Shown piece after piece: positions 8,848 through 16,977 of a DNA stretch of 64,000 nucleotides. Each line of letters opens with the position of its first letter. Within the stretch, counting starts at the first letter, position 1. The translations under genes and the position numbers were made by a program. This DNA comes from Salarchaeum sp. JOR-1 (lineage in GTDB: Archaea; Halobacteriota; Halobacteria; Halobacteriales; Halobacteriaceae): assembly GCF_007833275.1 (NCBI RefSeq), contig NZ_CP042241.1, positions 806,001 through 870,000 on the forward strand, given 5' to 3'. Below the pieces are notes generated by a model. It ran no database searches. It saw only the letters and a list, made by a program, of their open reading frames with translations, and was not told the DNA's origin.

Positions 8848-11800
8848 ACTTTCTGCACGCCGAGTATCATCCGCACGCCCTCCACGTCCTCGTACTCCTC
8901 CACGACCGCGTTCGCGGTGTCCCCGCTGACTTCGGCGAGTTCGCGCGCCCGCACCTCGTCCTTGATGAGGTCTTCGCGCTCGTGGATCAGTCGGGCGACT
9001 CGGTCGTCGAACACCTGCACGTCGAGGCGAATCTGCGCGTCCATGTCGAGGTCGAGGTCTTTCCGGAGTTCCTGGGCGCGCCGGATGACCTCTCTCGCAT
9101 AGCCCTCGCTCTCCACGTCGTCGTCGAGCGTGGTGTCGAGGTAGACGGTGCCGCCGTCGAAGTCCGTCGCCGCCACGTCGTCCGGCGTCTCCTCCACGAA
9201 CTCCACCATCTCGGGCGTGAGTTCGACCTCGCGGCCGAGCGCGTCACTCACGACGGCTTCGAGGTCGTCGAGGTCGTCGCTCGCGACCCGGGCGTCGTTC
9301 AGCGCGTCCATCACGTCGCCGGCGTCCCCGCCGAACGCCGGGCCGAGCACGCTCATGTCGGCGCGCGCCGAGTACTCGACGTTCCCGTAGTTCTTCTCGG
9401 GGCCGACGACCGTTATCGTTCTCGCGTTCAGGCGGTCCGCGAGCAGGCCGCGGTGGCTGTCCACCGCGTCCGCGACCGCTTCCGAGTCGGCGTCGATGGT
9501 GACCTCCGCGACCGGCCACCGGAGCTTTCGGCCGGCCTGCTGGCGGGCGTTCCCGCCGGCCTCCTCGATGTCCCGCAGGACCGCCACGTCGTCCTCCAGT
9601 GCGGGCTGGCGGTATCGCTCCGTCTCCGTCGGCCAGTCGCACATGTGGACGGTCGGATGGCCGTCGTCGCCCGTGAGGTGTCCGTAGATCTCCTCGCTGA
9701 CGAACGGCGCGTACGGCGCGAGCAACTGCACGACCTCCAGAAGCACCTTGTAGAGCGTCGCGTACGCCGCGGTCTTCGCCTCGGTCTGTTCTTCCTCCCA
9801 GACGCGGTCGCGGACGAGCTGGACGTAGTACCGCGAGACGTCCTCGACGACGAACGTGAGGAGTTCGTCGAGCGCGCGGTGCTGCTCGAAGGCCTCCCAG
9901 TAGTCGCTCATCTCGTGTTTGACTTCCTGGAGGCGGGAGAGCAGCCACTCGTCCTCCACGAGCAGGGCGTCGTCGTCCACGGCGAGTTCGACGCCGCTTC
10001 CGCCCGCGGATTCGGGGACGGCGGGATCGAACCCGTCCATCCGCATGTAGGGGAGGGGGAAGCGGAAGACGTTCCAGAGGATGTTGAGGTCGCGCGCCAT
10101 GTTCTCCATCTCGTCCCACGAGAACCGCATGTCATCGCCCTGCGGCGTGACGGAGAGGAGGAACATCCGCATCGCGTCAGCGCCGTAGCGCTCGATGGCT
10201 TCGCCGGGCTGCACGACGTTCCCAACCGATTTGCTCATCTTCCGGCCGTTCTCGTCGTTCGCGAACCCGTGCATGAGGACTTCGTCGTAGGGGACTTCGT
10301 CCATCGCGGCCGTCCCCATCCCGAGCTGGCTCCAGAACCAGCCGCGGGTCTGGTCGTGCGCCTCCATGATGAGGTCGGCGGGCCAGAGCTCCTCGAAGCC
10401 CTCCTCCTCGCTCGGGTAGTTCACGGTTCCCCACGACGCCACCGAGCTGTCGAGCCACACGTCGAACACGTCCGGGACGCGCTCGTACGTCACGCCCTCT
10501 TCGGTGATGGTGACGTCGTCCACGGTGGGCTTGTGGATGTCCATCTCGTCGGGGTCGAGGTCCTGGTCTGCGAGCTCCGCGAGTTCGTCCCGACTGCCGA
10601 CGACGATGCGGTCTTCCGGGTTCTCGCCCTTCGTCCCCTCGGCGACCCAGATGGGGACGGGAATCCCCCAGTAGCGCTGGCGGGAGACGTTCCAGTCCGG
10701 CGCGCTCTCGATGAAGTCCCGGAAGCGGTTGTCGCGCGCCCACTGCGGGTGCCACTCTGAGTCCTCCATGTTGTCGAGGAGGTCGTCCTTCACGTCGGTG
10801 ATGGTGATGAACCACTGGTCGGTCGCGAGCTGGAGGATGGGCGTGTCGCACCGCCAGCAGTGGCCGTACGAGTGCGTCACCGTCCCGGACGCGAGCAGGA
10901 GCCCCTTCCGGGAGAGGTCTTTCGTGATTTCCTCGTCGGCGTCCTTCACGAACTGGCCCTCGTACTTCCCGCCCTGCTCGGTGTAGGTGCCGTCCTCGGC
11001 GACCGGGCAGAAGACCGGGAGGCCGAGTTCCTCGCCGCGCTCGAAGTCCACCTCACCGTGGCCGGGCGCGGAGTGCACGAGACCGGTGTCTTCGGCCTCG
11101 ACGTAGTCGGCGTGGTAGACCCGACCAGTCCCCTCGGTGTCGGGGGTGTCGGGGACTTCCTCGCGGAGCGGGTGGTCGTACTCCCAGCCGAGCATGTGGC
11201 TGCCGGGGAAGGAGTCGAGGACTTCGTAGTCGTCGTAGCGTCCCTTCGAGAGGACGTTCTCCACGCAGTCCTCCGCGACGTAGAGGACGTCGCGCTCGCC
11301 GTCCTTCTCCGCGGCGACCTTCTGGTACGTGAGGTCTTCGTGCACGGCGACGAACTCGTTCGCGGGAATCGTCCACGGCGTCGTCGTGTAGATGACGAGA
11401 CTCCCCGCCTCGTCGCTGCCCGCGGCGTCGCCGCTCGCGCGTTCCCCGGCCTCGCTTCCCTCGCCCTCGCTGAGTGGGAACTTCACGTAGACGGTCGGAT
11501 CCTCGACGTCCTCGTACTCGACTTCGTTGTTCGCGATGGCGGTCTCGCAGCGCGGACACTGGCTGATGGAGCGCTTTCCCTGCTCGACGAGATCGCGTTC
11601 GGCGGCGCGGGAGAACCCCCACCACGCGGCCTCCATGTACGTCGGGTCGATGGTCTTGTAGGGGTTCTCCCAGTCCATCCACACGCCGAAGGACTTGAAG
11701 TCCTCCTGTAAGCCCTCCAGCTGGGACTCCGCGAACGTCTTGCACTCCTCGATGAACTTCTCGATGCCGTACTCCTCGATGTCCTTCTTGTTCTCGAACC

Positions 11801-12107
11801 CCAGTTTTTCCTCGACTTTCGTCTCGATGGGGAGGCCGTGCATGTCGTAGCCCGGGCGGTCCGTCACGTCGTACCCGAGCATCCGGTGGTAGCGGATGTA
11901 GGCGTCCTTGAGGGTCTTGTTCCACGTCGTTCCGAGGTGGGCGGCGCCGCTCGTGTACGGCGGGCCGTCCACGAAGAAGAAGTCCTCGCCGTCCGCTCGA
12001 TGCTGTTTCGTCCGTTCGTATGCGTCGACCTCGTCCCAGTACTCGAAGACGCGCTCTCGCACGTCCTCGGGGTCGTACTGGTCGGGGACCGAAGCGAAGC
12101 GTTCCAT
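8844..12107 (-). CDS. ileS: Isoleucyl-tRNA synthetase
   Basis: This class I synthetase charges tRNA-Ile with isoleucine. It has 1087 residues from the ATG at 12107 (MERFASVPDQYDPE, the usual haloarchaeal start); a GTG 15 bases upstream is less likely. The HIGH-type motif is HLGT in the Rossmann core, and KMSKSVGN is the KMSKS loop. The large CP1 editing domain lies between the two core halves, with a halophilic acidic insertion (EGEGSEAGERASG). The C-terminal part is the helical anticodon-binding domain plus an extra module. The gene is intact, with no intein or frameshift. Confidence 0.97.
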   Translation of the reverse strand: MERFASVPDQYDPEDVRERVFEYWDEVDAYERTKQHRADGEDFFFVDGPPYTSGAAHLGTTWNKTLKDAYIRYHRMLGYDVTDRPGYDMHGLPIETKVEEKLGFENKKDIEEYGIEKFIEECKTFAESQLEGLQEDFKSFGVWMDWENPYKTIDPTYMEAAWWGFSRAAERDLVEQGKRSISQCPRCETAIANNEVEYEDVEDPTVYVKFPLSEGEGSEAGERASGDAAGSDEAGSLVIYTTTPWTIPANEFVAVHEDLTYQKVAAEKDGERDVLYVAEDCVENVLSKGRYDDYEVLDSFPGSHMLGWEYDHPLREEVPDTPDTEGTGRVYHADYVEAEDTGLVHSAPGHGEVDFERGEELGLPVFCPVAEDGTYTEQGGKYEGQFVKDADEEITKDLSRKGLLLASGTVTHSYGHCWRCDTPILQLATDQWFITITDVKDDLLDNMEDSEWHPQWARDNRFRDFIESAPDWNVSRQRYWGIPVPIWVAEGTKGENPEDRIVVGSRDELAELADQDLDPDEMDIHKPTVDDVTITEEGVTYERVPDVFDVWLDSSVASWGTVNYPSEEEGFEELWPADLIMEAHDQTRGWFWSQLGMGTAAMDEVPYDEVLMHGFANDENGRKMSKSVGNVVQPGEAIERYGADAMRMFLLSVTPQGDDMRFSWDEMENMARDLNILWNVFRFPLPYMRMDGFDPAVPESAGGSGVELAVDDDALLVEDEWLLSRLQEVKHEMSDYWEAFEQHRALDELLTFVVEDVSRYYVQLVRDRVWEEEQTEAKTAAYATLYKVLLEVVQLLAPYAPFVSEEIYGHLTGDDGHPTVHMCDWPTETERYRQPALEDDVAVLRDIEEAGGNARQQAGRKLRWPVAEVTIDADSEAVADAVDSHRGLLADRLNARTITVVGPEKNYGNVEYSARADMSVLGPAFGGDAGDVMDALNDARVASDDLDDLEAVVSDALGREVELTPEMVEFVEETPDDVAATDFDGGTVYLDTTLDDDVESEGYAREVIRRAQELRKDLDLDMDAQIRLDVQVFDDRVARLIHEREDLIKDEVRARELAEVSGDTANAVVEEYEDVEGVRMILGVQKV

Positions 12108-12155
12108 ACGCGTGTCTGTCACGCGCCCCGCTAAAAGGGTGTTCGGTCCTGCAGT

Positions 12156-12383
12156 CTACGCCCCTCGTGCGGCCAGTCGCTTCCGGGCTTCCGACCCGAA
12201 CAGGAACACGCCGGCGTACAGTGCGGCGGACCCGACGAACGCCAGCCAGAGCGCGAGCATCGTCTGCCCGCCGCTGTACGTCGAAACGGCGGTGAGGTCG
12301 ATTATCGCGCCCGCAATCGAGAAGACGAGCGCGCCGAGCGCGAACGCGAGCGGTTCCGCGAGTTCGATGAGGAGTTCGAGCAT
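12156..12383 (-). CDS. Small two- or three-helix membrane protein
   Basis: The product has 75 residues starting MLELLIELAEPLAFALG at the ATG at 12383. A GTG-type upstream reading adds an arginine-rich stretch and is rejected. Two to three hydrophobic helices fill the chain, and the end SEARKRLAARGA is basic, which would face the cytoplasm by the positive-inside rule. No family recognised. It precedes ileS on the same strand (49 bases), so the two may share a transcript. Confidence 0.6.
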   Translation of the reverse strand: MLELLIELAEPLAFALGALVFSIAGAIIDLTAVSTYSGGQTMLALWLAFVGSAALYAGVFLFGSEARKRLAARGA

Positions 12384-12512
12384 ACCACCCCTCCGCCGTC
12401 GACACTCAAGGCTCTTTTCGAACACCTTGACCTAGTATGGATATTATTTCATTAACACTCACTAGCGACTTCACCGTATCTCCCTCTAATTGGACGAATA
12501 TATGGGGAAGTC

Positions 12513-12520
12513 GTATATAC
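12513..12520 (+). promoter_or_regulatory. TATA box of the GNAT gene
   Basis: GTATATAC lies 23-30 bases before the GTG at 12543, inside an AT-rich 159-base intergenic stretch (12384-12542). This spacing supports a leaderless transcript beginning at the GTG. Confidence 0.5.
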
Positions 12521-12542
12521 GTGATAGAAAGTACACCTAAGC

Positions 12543-13121
12543 GTGAGAAAAGTGATTGAAATAGACGCGAAACGCGGCGCTGGAACGCTAGTCGGCGATC
12601 ACTCTCCGCGACCCGTCGTCCGGTCGGTCGTCGACGACGAGGGGCGCGCGCTCACCCTCCGCACGTATCCGCGGCTCCCCGAACGCGAACTCGACGCCCT
12701 CGTCGGGATGTACGACGACTTCGACCCCGCCGACCGCGCGCAGGGCATTCCGCCGGCCGGCGTCCCGCAGATAGCGGCGTGGCTCTCCGGCCTCCGCGAC
12801 GGCTCCCACGTCGTCGCGAGCCACGACGGCGACCCCGTCGGGCACGCCGCGCTCGTCCCCGACCACGACGGCGCGTACGAACTCGCCATCTTCGTCCACC
12901 AGGCCTACCAGGGCGCGCACGTCGGCACCACGATCCTGCGCTCCCTGCTCGCGCGCGCCGACGAGGCTGGCCTCGCCGTTCGACTGCACGTCGAACGCGG
13001 CAACCGTCCCGCGGTCGCGCTCTACGAGAACCTCGGATTCGAGACCGTCGTCACGCGGCCCTGCGAGTACACGATGCGTCGTCCGCCCAACGACGGTGTC
13101 TGGATCGACACGTCCCTGTAG
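12543..13121 (+). CDS. GNAT-family N-acetyltransferase
   Basis: The product has 192 residues. Residues about 40-175 match the GNAT fold: VGHAALVPD (beta-4), then the acetyl-CoA loop VHQAYQGAHVGTTILRSLL in place of the classical Q/RxxGxG/A, and ALYENLGFE near the end. The acceptor substrate is unknown. The GTG start at 12543 is supported by a TATA box at the leaderless distance. The first 30 residues are poorly conserved-looking. It stands alone upstream of the HIT gene (37 bases), so co-transcription is possible. Confidence 0.82.
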   Translation: MRKVIEIDAKRGAGTLVGDHSPRPVVRSVVDDEGRALTLRTYPRLPERELDALVGMYDDFDPADRAQGIPPAGVPQIAAWLSGLRDGSHVVASHDGDPVGHAALVPDHDGAYELAIFVHQAYQGAHVGTTILRSLLARADEAGLAVRLHVERGNRPAVALYENLGFETVVTRPCEYTMRRPPNDGVWIDTSL

Positions 13122-13158
13122 CCCTACTTTCATACTCCCGCCCGTCCTCACGTCGCAT

Positions 13159-13599
13159 ATGGACGACTGCATCTTCTGTCAGATCGTCGACGGCGACGTT
13201 CCCGCGCGCGTCGTGTACGAGGACGAGGACGTGCTCGCGTTCCTCGACGCGAACCCCCTCGCGGCCGGGCACACGCTCGTCATCCCGAAATCCCACCACG
13301 AGACGCTCGACGAGGTGCCGCCCGAACCCGGGGCGTCGCTGTTCGCGGCCATCCACTCCCTCACGCCCCGCATCGAGGACGCCGTGGACGCCGACGGCTC
13401 GAACGTCGGGTTCAACAACGGCGCGGCCGCCGGCCAGGAGGTTCCGCACGTCCACGCACACATCGTTCCCCGCTTCGAGGGCGACGGCGGTAACCCCATC
13501 CACGCCGTCGCCGGCAGTCCGCCCGACCTCGACGACGACGACCTCGACGCCCTCGCGGACGACATCGCGGCTGCCGCCGGCGACCACACTCCGGACTAA
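13159..13599 (+). CDS. HIT-family nucleotide-binding protein
   Basis: This is a histidine-triad hydrolase or transferase of the HINT branch, acting on nucleoside phosphoramidates or dinucleotides. The 146 residues begin MDDCIFCQIVDG with the CxxC that usually binds zinc together with a histidine. The catalytic triad motif is HVHAHIV (H97, H99, H101). The ATG at 13159 is chosen because it starts the conserved motif; the 21-residue upstream extension is not conserved-looking. The physiological substrate cannot be predicted. Confidence 0.93.
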   Translation: MDDCIFCQIVDGDVPARVVYEDEDVLAFLDANPLAAGHTLVIPKSHHETLDEVPPEPGASLFAAIHSLTPRIEDAVDADGSNVGFNNGAAAGQEVPHVHAHIVPRFEGDGGNPIHAVAGSPPDLDDDDLDALADDIAAAAGDHTPD

Positions 13600-13650
13600 T
13601 TCCGCGTTGAATAGGGATATTTTAATCCGAAGAGAAGAGTAGGACTGTCG

Positions 13651-14391
13651 ATGGACTCTCCCCGAACTGCGGCGTTCGTCGGCACCGTCGGCGGCGCGGG
13701 CACCACCCGCGCGTGCCTCGAAACCGGCGCACGCCTCGCCGCCGCCGACCGCGACACGCTCGTCCTCGACCTCGATTTCGACACGCAGGGTCTCGCCCGG
13801 CACGTCCGCGGCGACATCGACGGCGACACGACTGCGCTTCTCACTGATTCCGACATCGCGCTCGCGGACGCCCGTCACGACCGCGCGCTGGACGCGCCGG
13901 GCCGCCTCGCGCTCGCTCCCGCCCACGCGCCCTTCGGTCGCGTTGCGGCCGCGAAGACGGCGGACGCCGCACAGCGACTCGACACCGTCCTCGACGCGGC
14001 GCTCGCGGACTTCGACCACGTCCTCCTCGACACGCCGACGGTCGCCTCCAACCCCGCCGTCGCCGCGGTGACGGACGCCGACCGCGTCGCGCTCGTCTTC
14101 CCCGGGACGCCGCGCGGAACCGACGCCACCGCCCGAGAACGCGGCCGCCTCGCCGACGTTGGTGCGAGCGCCCACGCCCTCGTCGCCACCCGAACTACGC
14201 TGGAGGCCGCGCCGCCGGACGCCGACCGCGCGGTTCCCGACCTCGCGGGCGAACCGGTCGGCGTCGCCGCCACCCCCGGAACGAGCGCCGCACGGGCCGC
14301 TGGACTGCTCGCGGAGACGCTGTTCGACCTCGAACTCGACCACGAAGAACCCGCTGGTCGGTTTGACGCGCTCCGCCGCCGGCTACCGTAG
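13651..14391 (+). CDS. ParA/MinD-like protein with a lysine-less P-loop
   Basis: The 246-residue chain has the overall ParA/MinD plan: N-terminal P-loop region, DLDFDTQG (switch I position), HVLLDTPT (Walker B position) and VALVFPGTPRG. At residues 13-19 the family K-G-G-x-G-K-T is replaced by V-G-G-A-G-T-T, so both the signature and the Walker lysine are absent. ATP hydrolysis is therefore doubtful (inference). A canonical MinD-type protein is encoded 1.4 kb downstream at 15813. The start ATG lies 51 bases after the HIT gene. The stop overlaps the convergent 14383 gene by nine bases. Confidence 0.8.
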   Translation: MDSPRTAAFVGTVGGAGTTRACLETGARLAAADRDTLVLDLDFDTQGLARHVRGDIDGDTTALLTDSDIALADARHDRALDAPGRLALAPAHAPFGRVAAAKTADAAQRLDTVLDAALADFDHVLLDTPTVASNPAVAAVTDADRVALVFPGTPRGTDATARERGRLADVGASAHALVATRTTLEAAPPDADRAVPDLAGEPVGVAATPGTSAARAAGLLAETLFDLELDHEEPAGRFDALRRRLP

Positions 14392-14829
14392 GAACTCGCC
14401 GTCCACGACTGCCCGCGCCCCCGGGAGCGGGTCGTGGGCTTCGACGAACGCGCCGAGCGCGAACTCGTGTTCGCTCGCGCCCGTCAACGCGAGCGCGTCC
14501 GACCGCGTCAGTTCGCCGGCGAGCCAGTCCGCCACGATTTCGCGAGCGAGCGGCGAGAGCGGCGTGAGGCCGTCTACGCCGAGCAGGTGGAGGGTTTTTG
14601 CGCCCGCGACCGGTGCGACGCCGGCGGCGAGCGCGGCGGTCTCGACGCTCCCGCCGTCGTAGTACGTATCGAGCAGCAGCGCGGCCGTCGACGCGTCGCA
14701 AGGCAGACCGTCCGCGAACTCGCGGAGGCGCTCTGTGAGCGCGCGCTCCGTCCCGTCGACGGTCGTGGGCCCGCGCTCGCGCTGGGTGGCTGTCACCTCC
14801 AGTCCCGCCGCGATGTCCGACAGCGCCAT
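14383..14829 (-). CDS. Small protein of unknown function beside tfb
   Basis: The product has 148 residues starting MALSDIAAGLEVTATQ at the ATG at 14829. It is predicted helical, with two segments that could be helix-turn-helix-like (STAALLLDTYYDGGSVETAA and LTRSDALALTGASEHEFALG), but the match is weak. No cysteines are grouped and no membrane helix is present. It is divergent from the TFB gene across a region with two palindromes and convergent with the ParA-like gene. A DNA-binding or regulatory role is a guess from context only. Confidence 0.7.
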   Translation of the reverse strand: MALSDIAAGLEVTATQRERGPTTVDGTERALTERLREFADGLPCDASTAALLLDTYYDGGSVETAALAAGVAPVAGAKTLHLLGVDGLTPLSPLAREIVADWLAGELTRSDALALTGASEHEFALGAFVEAHDPLPGARAVVDGEFLR

Positions 14830-14852
14830 ACCTCCACTCACTACCGCTTTCC

Positions 14853-14859
14853 TACATAA
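14853..14859 (-). promoter_or_regulatory. TATA-like box of the 14829 gene
   Basis: On the minus strand GTTATGT lies about 24-30 bases before the ATG at 14829. It is one side of the divergent promoter shared with tfb. Confidence 0.4.
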
Positions 14860-14901
14860 CGTTTACTCGGGAAAATACGACGGCGGCGGTGCGGTTCGCG
14901 G

Positions 14902-14926
14902 GAACGTCACGGTTACCGGGACGTTC
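14902..14926. promoter_or_regulatory. 25-bp near-perfect palindrome
   Basis: Twelve-base arms around a single central T (14914) have only one mismatch (14909/14919). The outer arms are GAACGTC and GACGTTC, and the centre is CGGTTACCG. It lies between the two divergent core promoters and upstream of both TATA boxes, which suggests a protein-binding operator or, given the ParA/MinD-like genes nearby, a parS-like site (inference). Confidence 0.6.
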
Positions 14927-14937
14927 ATCGCGGCGTC

Positions 14938-14956
14938 TCGGGGGTCGAACCCCCGA
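14938..14956. promoter_or_regulatory. 19-bp palindrome
   Basis: Eight-base arms TCGGGGGT and ACCCCCGA flank a 3-base centre. Its midpoint (14947) lies 33 bp from the midpoint of the 25-bp palindrome, about three helical turns, so both could be bound on the same DNA face. It superficially resembles a tRNA T-arm, but no tRNA body is present. Confidence 0.5.
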
Positions 14957-14966
14957 TTCCGCGCTC

Positions 14967-14976
14967 GTTTAAATAC
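14967..14976 (+). promoter_or_regulatory. TATA box of the tfb gene
   Basis: GTTTAAATAC lies 25-34 bases before the ATG at 15001, a typical haloarchaeal core promoter position. Confidence 0.5.
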
Positions 14977-15000
14977 TCGTGTGGGGCCAAGCGTGGAGTG

Positions 15001-15831
15001 ATGAGTCGAAGTTGCCCCGAATGCCAGGGTTCGCTCGCCACCGAACGTATCGAGACCGTCTGCACCGAGTGCGGGCTGGTCGTCGCCGACGACCCCCTCG
15101 ACCGCGGGCCGGAGTGGCGGGCGTGCGACGCCGACGAACGCGAACGTACCGGCGCGCCGCTCACGCGCTCCCGTCACGACCGCGGGCTCTCCACCGAAAT
15201 CGGCCGCAGCACGCGCGTGAAGGGACGCAAGCGCCGCCGGCTCGCGCGGATGCGCCGCCAGCACGACCGCGCCCGCATCGCGTCGAAGACTGACCGGAAC
15301 AAGGTGTACGCGTTCACCGAGATCCGCCGCGTCGTCTCGCAGTTGTCGCTCCCGTACAGCGTCCGCGATCAGGCGTGCGCGCTGTTCTCGTCCGCCCAGG
15401 ACGAATCCCTGTTGCGCGGGCGGAGTCTCGAGGGATTCGCGGCCGCGGCGGTCTACGCCGTCTGCCGCACGAACAGCGTCGCTCGAACGGTCGGGGAAGT
15501 CGTCGCTGTCGCGCGCGCCGACCGGAACGAACTCCGCGCCGCCTACGCCGCGATGAACCGCGATCTCGGTCTCCCCGTCGGCCCTATCGACCCCCGCGAG
15601 TACCTCCCGCGATTCGCCACCGAACTCGCCCTCCCACCCGCGATCGAACGCCGCGCCCGCGCCCTCCTCGACGACCTCACGGTTGGCGGGAAGAACCCGA
15701 GCGGGGTCGCCGCCGCCTGCCTCTACGCCGCCGCCCGCGACACCGACCACGCCGTCACGCAGGCCGACGCCGCCGCAGTCGCGGACGTGACGCCCGTCAC
15801 CCTCCGCAGCACCTACCGCGCGCTCGACTGA
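15001..15831 (+). CDS. tfb: Transcription initiation factor IIB (TFB paralogue, short)
   Basis: TFB bridges TBP on the TATA box and RNA polymerase. The 276 residues contain an N-terminal zinc ribbon (C5, C8, C21, C24), a basic linker (VKGRKRRRLARMRRQ) and two cyclin repeats (about 100-185 and 195-276). Standard haloarchaeal TFBs run to about 310-330 residues, so the linker or C-terminus is shortened and this may be a specialised paralogue (inference). The ATG at 15001 follows a GTG directly; a TATA box sits 25-34 bases upstream. The stop overlaps the convergent MinD-type gene by 19 bases. Confidence 0.92.
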   Translation: MSRSCPECQGSLATERIETVCTECGLVVADDPLDRGPEWRACDADERERTGAPLTRSRHDRGLSTEIGRSTRVKGRKRRRLARMRRQHDRARIASKTDRNKVYAFTEIRRVVSQLSLPYSVRDQACALFSSAQDESLLRGRSLEGFAAAAVYAVCRTNSVARTVGEVVAVARADRNELRAAYAAMNRDLGLPVGPIDPREYLPRFATELALPPAIERRARALLDDLTVGGKNPSGVAAACLYAAARDTDHAVTQADAAAVADVTPVTLRSTYRALD

Positions 15832-16493
15832 ACCCGCGCCGCGAGCCGGCGGAACGCCCCGCTCGCGTCCGAACCCGGATGCGACAGCGCCACGGGTACA
15901 CCGCGCCCGCCCGCCGTCGCGACCGCACGCCGCTCCGGTATTCGAACCACCGGCCCGCCGAACGTCCGCTCGTACGCCCCCTTGGATCCATCGCCCTCCA
16001 CCGTCTCTCTCCCGCTCGTCCGATTGAGTGCCACGGCGGCGAGGCCGGCGTCGAGCTCCCGCGCGAGCTCCCGCGTCCTGAGCGCGTCCGCGAGCGCCGG
16101 CGGCGCGGGCGTCGTCACGAGCACGCAGGCGTCCGCCGCTGCGAGCGGCGCGCCCACGGCCGCGTTCAACCCTGCCGGGCAGTCCACCACCACCGCGCCG
16201 TACTCGTCTTCGACCGCCGCGAGCGCGTCCGCGATGCGCCCGAGGTCGCAGGCCCGCGCGCCGCCGAGCGACCGCCCGCAGGGCAGAATCCGCACCGCGC
16301 CGTCCTCGCGCACCGCCTCCACGGCAGTCGCGCGGCTCGCGAGTACGTCGTGGAAATCGGGGCCGCGTGCGGTCGGCAGGTCGGCCATCGCGAGGTCGCC
16401 GTCCACCACCACTGCGTCGAGGAGCGCCGCGAGGTTGAACGCCGTCGTGGACTTCCCGACGCCGCCCTTCCCGCCGCAGACCGCGAGAATCAC
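15813..16493 (-). CDS. MinD/ParA-type ATPase (canonical P-loop)
   Basis: This deviant Walker-A ATPase has 226 residues. MILAVCGGKGGVGKST carries both the signature lysine (K9) and the Walker lysine (K14), followed by VVVDGDLAMADL (switch I) and VVVDCPAG (Walker B). VLVTTPAPPAL and VALNRT also match MinD/ParA proteins. No C-terminal amphipathic membrane-targeting helix is obvious. The GTG start at 16493 overlaps the preceding gene's TGA as GTGA, implying translational coupling. It is the last of a four-gene minus-strand operon. Target (chromosome, membrane or another cargo) unknown. Confidence 0.9.
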   Translation of the reverse strand: MILAVCGGKGGVGKSTTAFNLAALLDAVVVDGDLAMADLPTARGPDFHDVLASRATAVEAVREDGAVRILPCGRSLGGARACDLGRIADALAAVEDEYGAVVVDCPAGLNAAVGAPLAAADACVLVTTPAPPALADALRTRELARELDAGLAAVALNRTSGRETVEGDGSKGAYERTFGGPVVRIPERRAVATAGGRGVPVALSHPGSDASGAFRRLAARVQSSAR

Positions 16494-16945
16494 GCGTCCT
16501 CCCGAAGCCGGGCCGCGCGCTCCAGCGCCTCGCGCTCCCGGCCGGTCGGCCGCCCCTGTTGCTCCACGTCGTCCAGCCACGCCGTCACCGCCCTCGGTAC
16601 CGCGGGCCCGAGCGCGTCACGCGGCGGCCGCGGGTCGGCGAGGTCTCGCACCGGGTCGAGCCGATCCGGCGAGGAGCGTTGCTCGATGGGTTCGACGCGG
16701 ACGGGGTTCGGGTCGGGCGGTGCGGGCGTGGCGTACCCGACGCCGCGGCGCTCGCCGGGCGCGAGCACGGTCTCGTAGCCCGACGGACTCCACCCCCCGT
16801 CGGGAACGCCGTTCGTTCGTGGCGGCCACACCGGCCCGTCGAGCAGGTTCGTCACGCGGACGCCGCGCTCGCGCGCCGCGTCGTTCTCGACGAGCACCAT
16901 GACGAGCGTCACGTCCCCCCGGGTGGTTCGGGCGTCGTACTCCAT
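16490..16945 (-). CDS. Protein of unknown function, MinD operon
   Basis: The 151-residue product begins MEYDARTTRGDVTLVMVLVEND. Its first half looks like a small beta-sandwich (RGVRVTNLLDGPVWPP, then GYETVLAPGERRGVGYATPAPP). The second half is proline- and charge-rich and ends in a helix (TGREREALERAARLRED). The ATG at 16945 is preferred to an upstream reading with a low-quality N-terminus. It is coupled to the MinD-type gene by a GTGA overlap, so the two proteins are probably made together. No family function recognised. Confidence 0.75.
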   Translation of the reverse strand: MEYDARTTRGDVTLVMVLVENDAARERGVRVTNLLDGPVWPPRTNGVPDGGWSPSGYETVLAPGERRGVGYATPAPPDPNPVRVEPIEQRSSPDRLDPVRDLADPRPPRDALGPAVPRAVTAWLDDVEQQGRPTGREREALERAARLREDA

Positions 16946-16977
16946 ACCGTCCGCTGGCCCCGGGCTCGTACTTGAAG

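Noticed and set aside
12384-12542. AT-rich intergenic stretch as a possible replication origin
   Set aside because: No repeated ORB-like elements and no orc1/cdc6 gene nearby; a TATA box for the GNAT gene explains it.
14936-14968. Apparent tRNA 3' half (T-arm-like GGGGGTCGAACCCCC)
   Set aside because: No D-arm, anticodon arm or matching acceptor lies upstream, and T-loop position 54 does not fit; treated as a palindrome.
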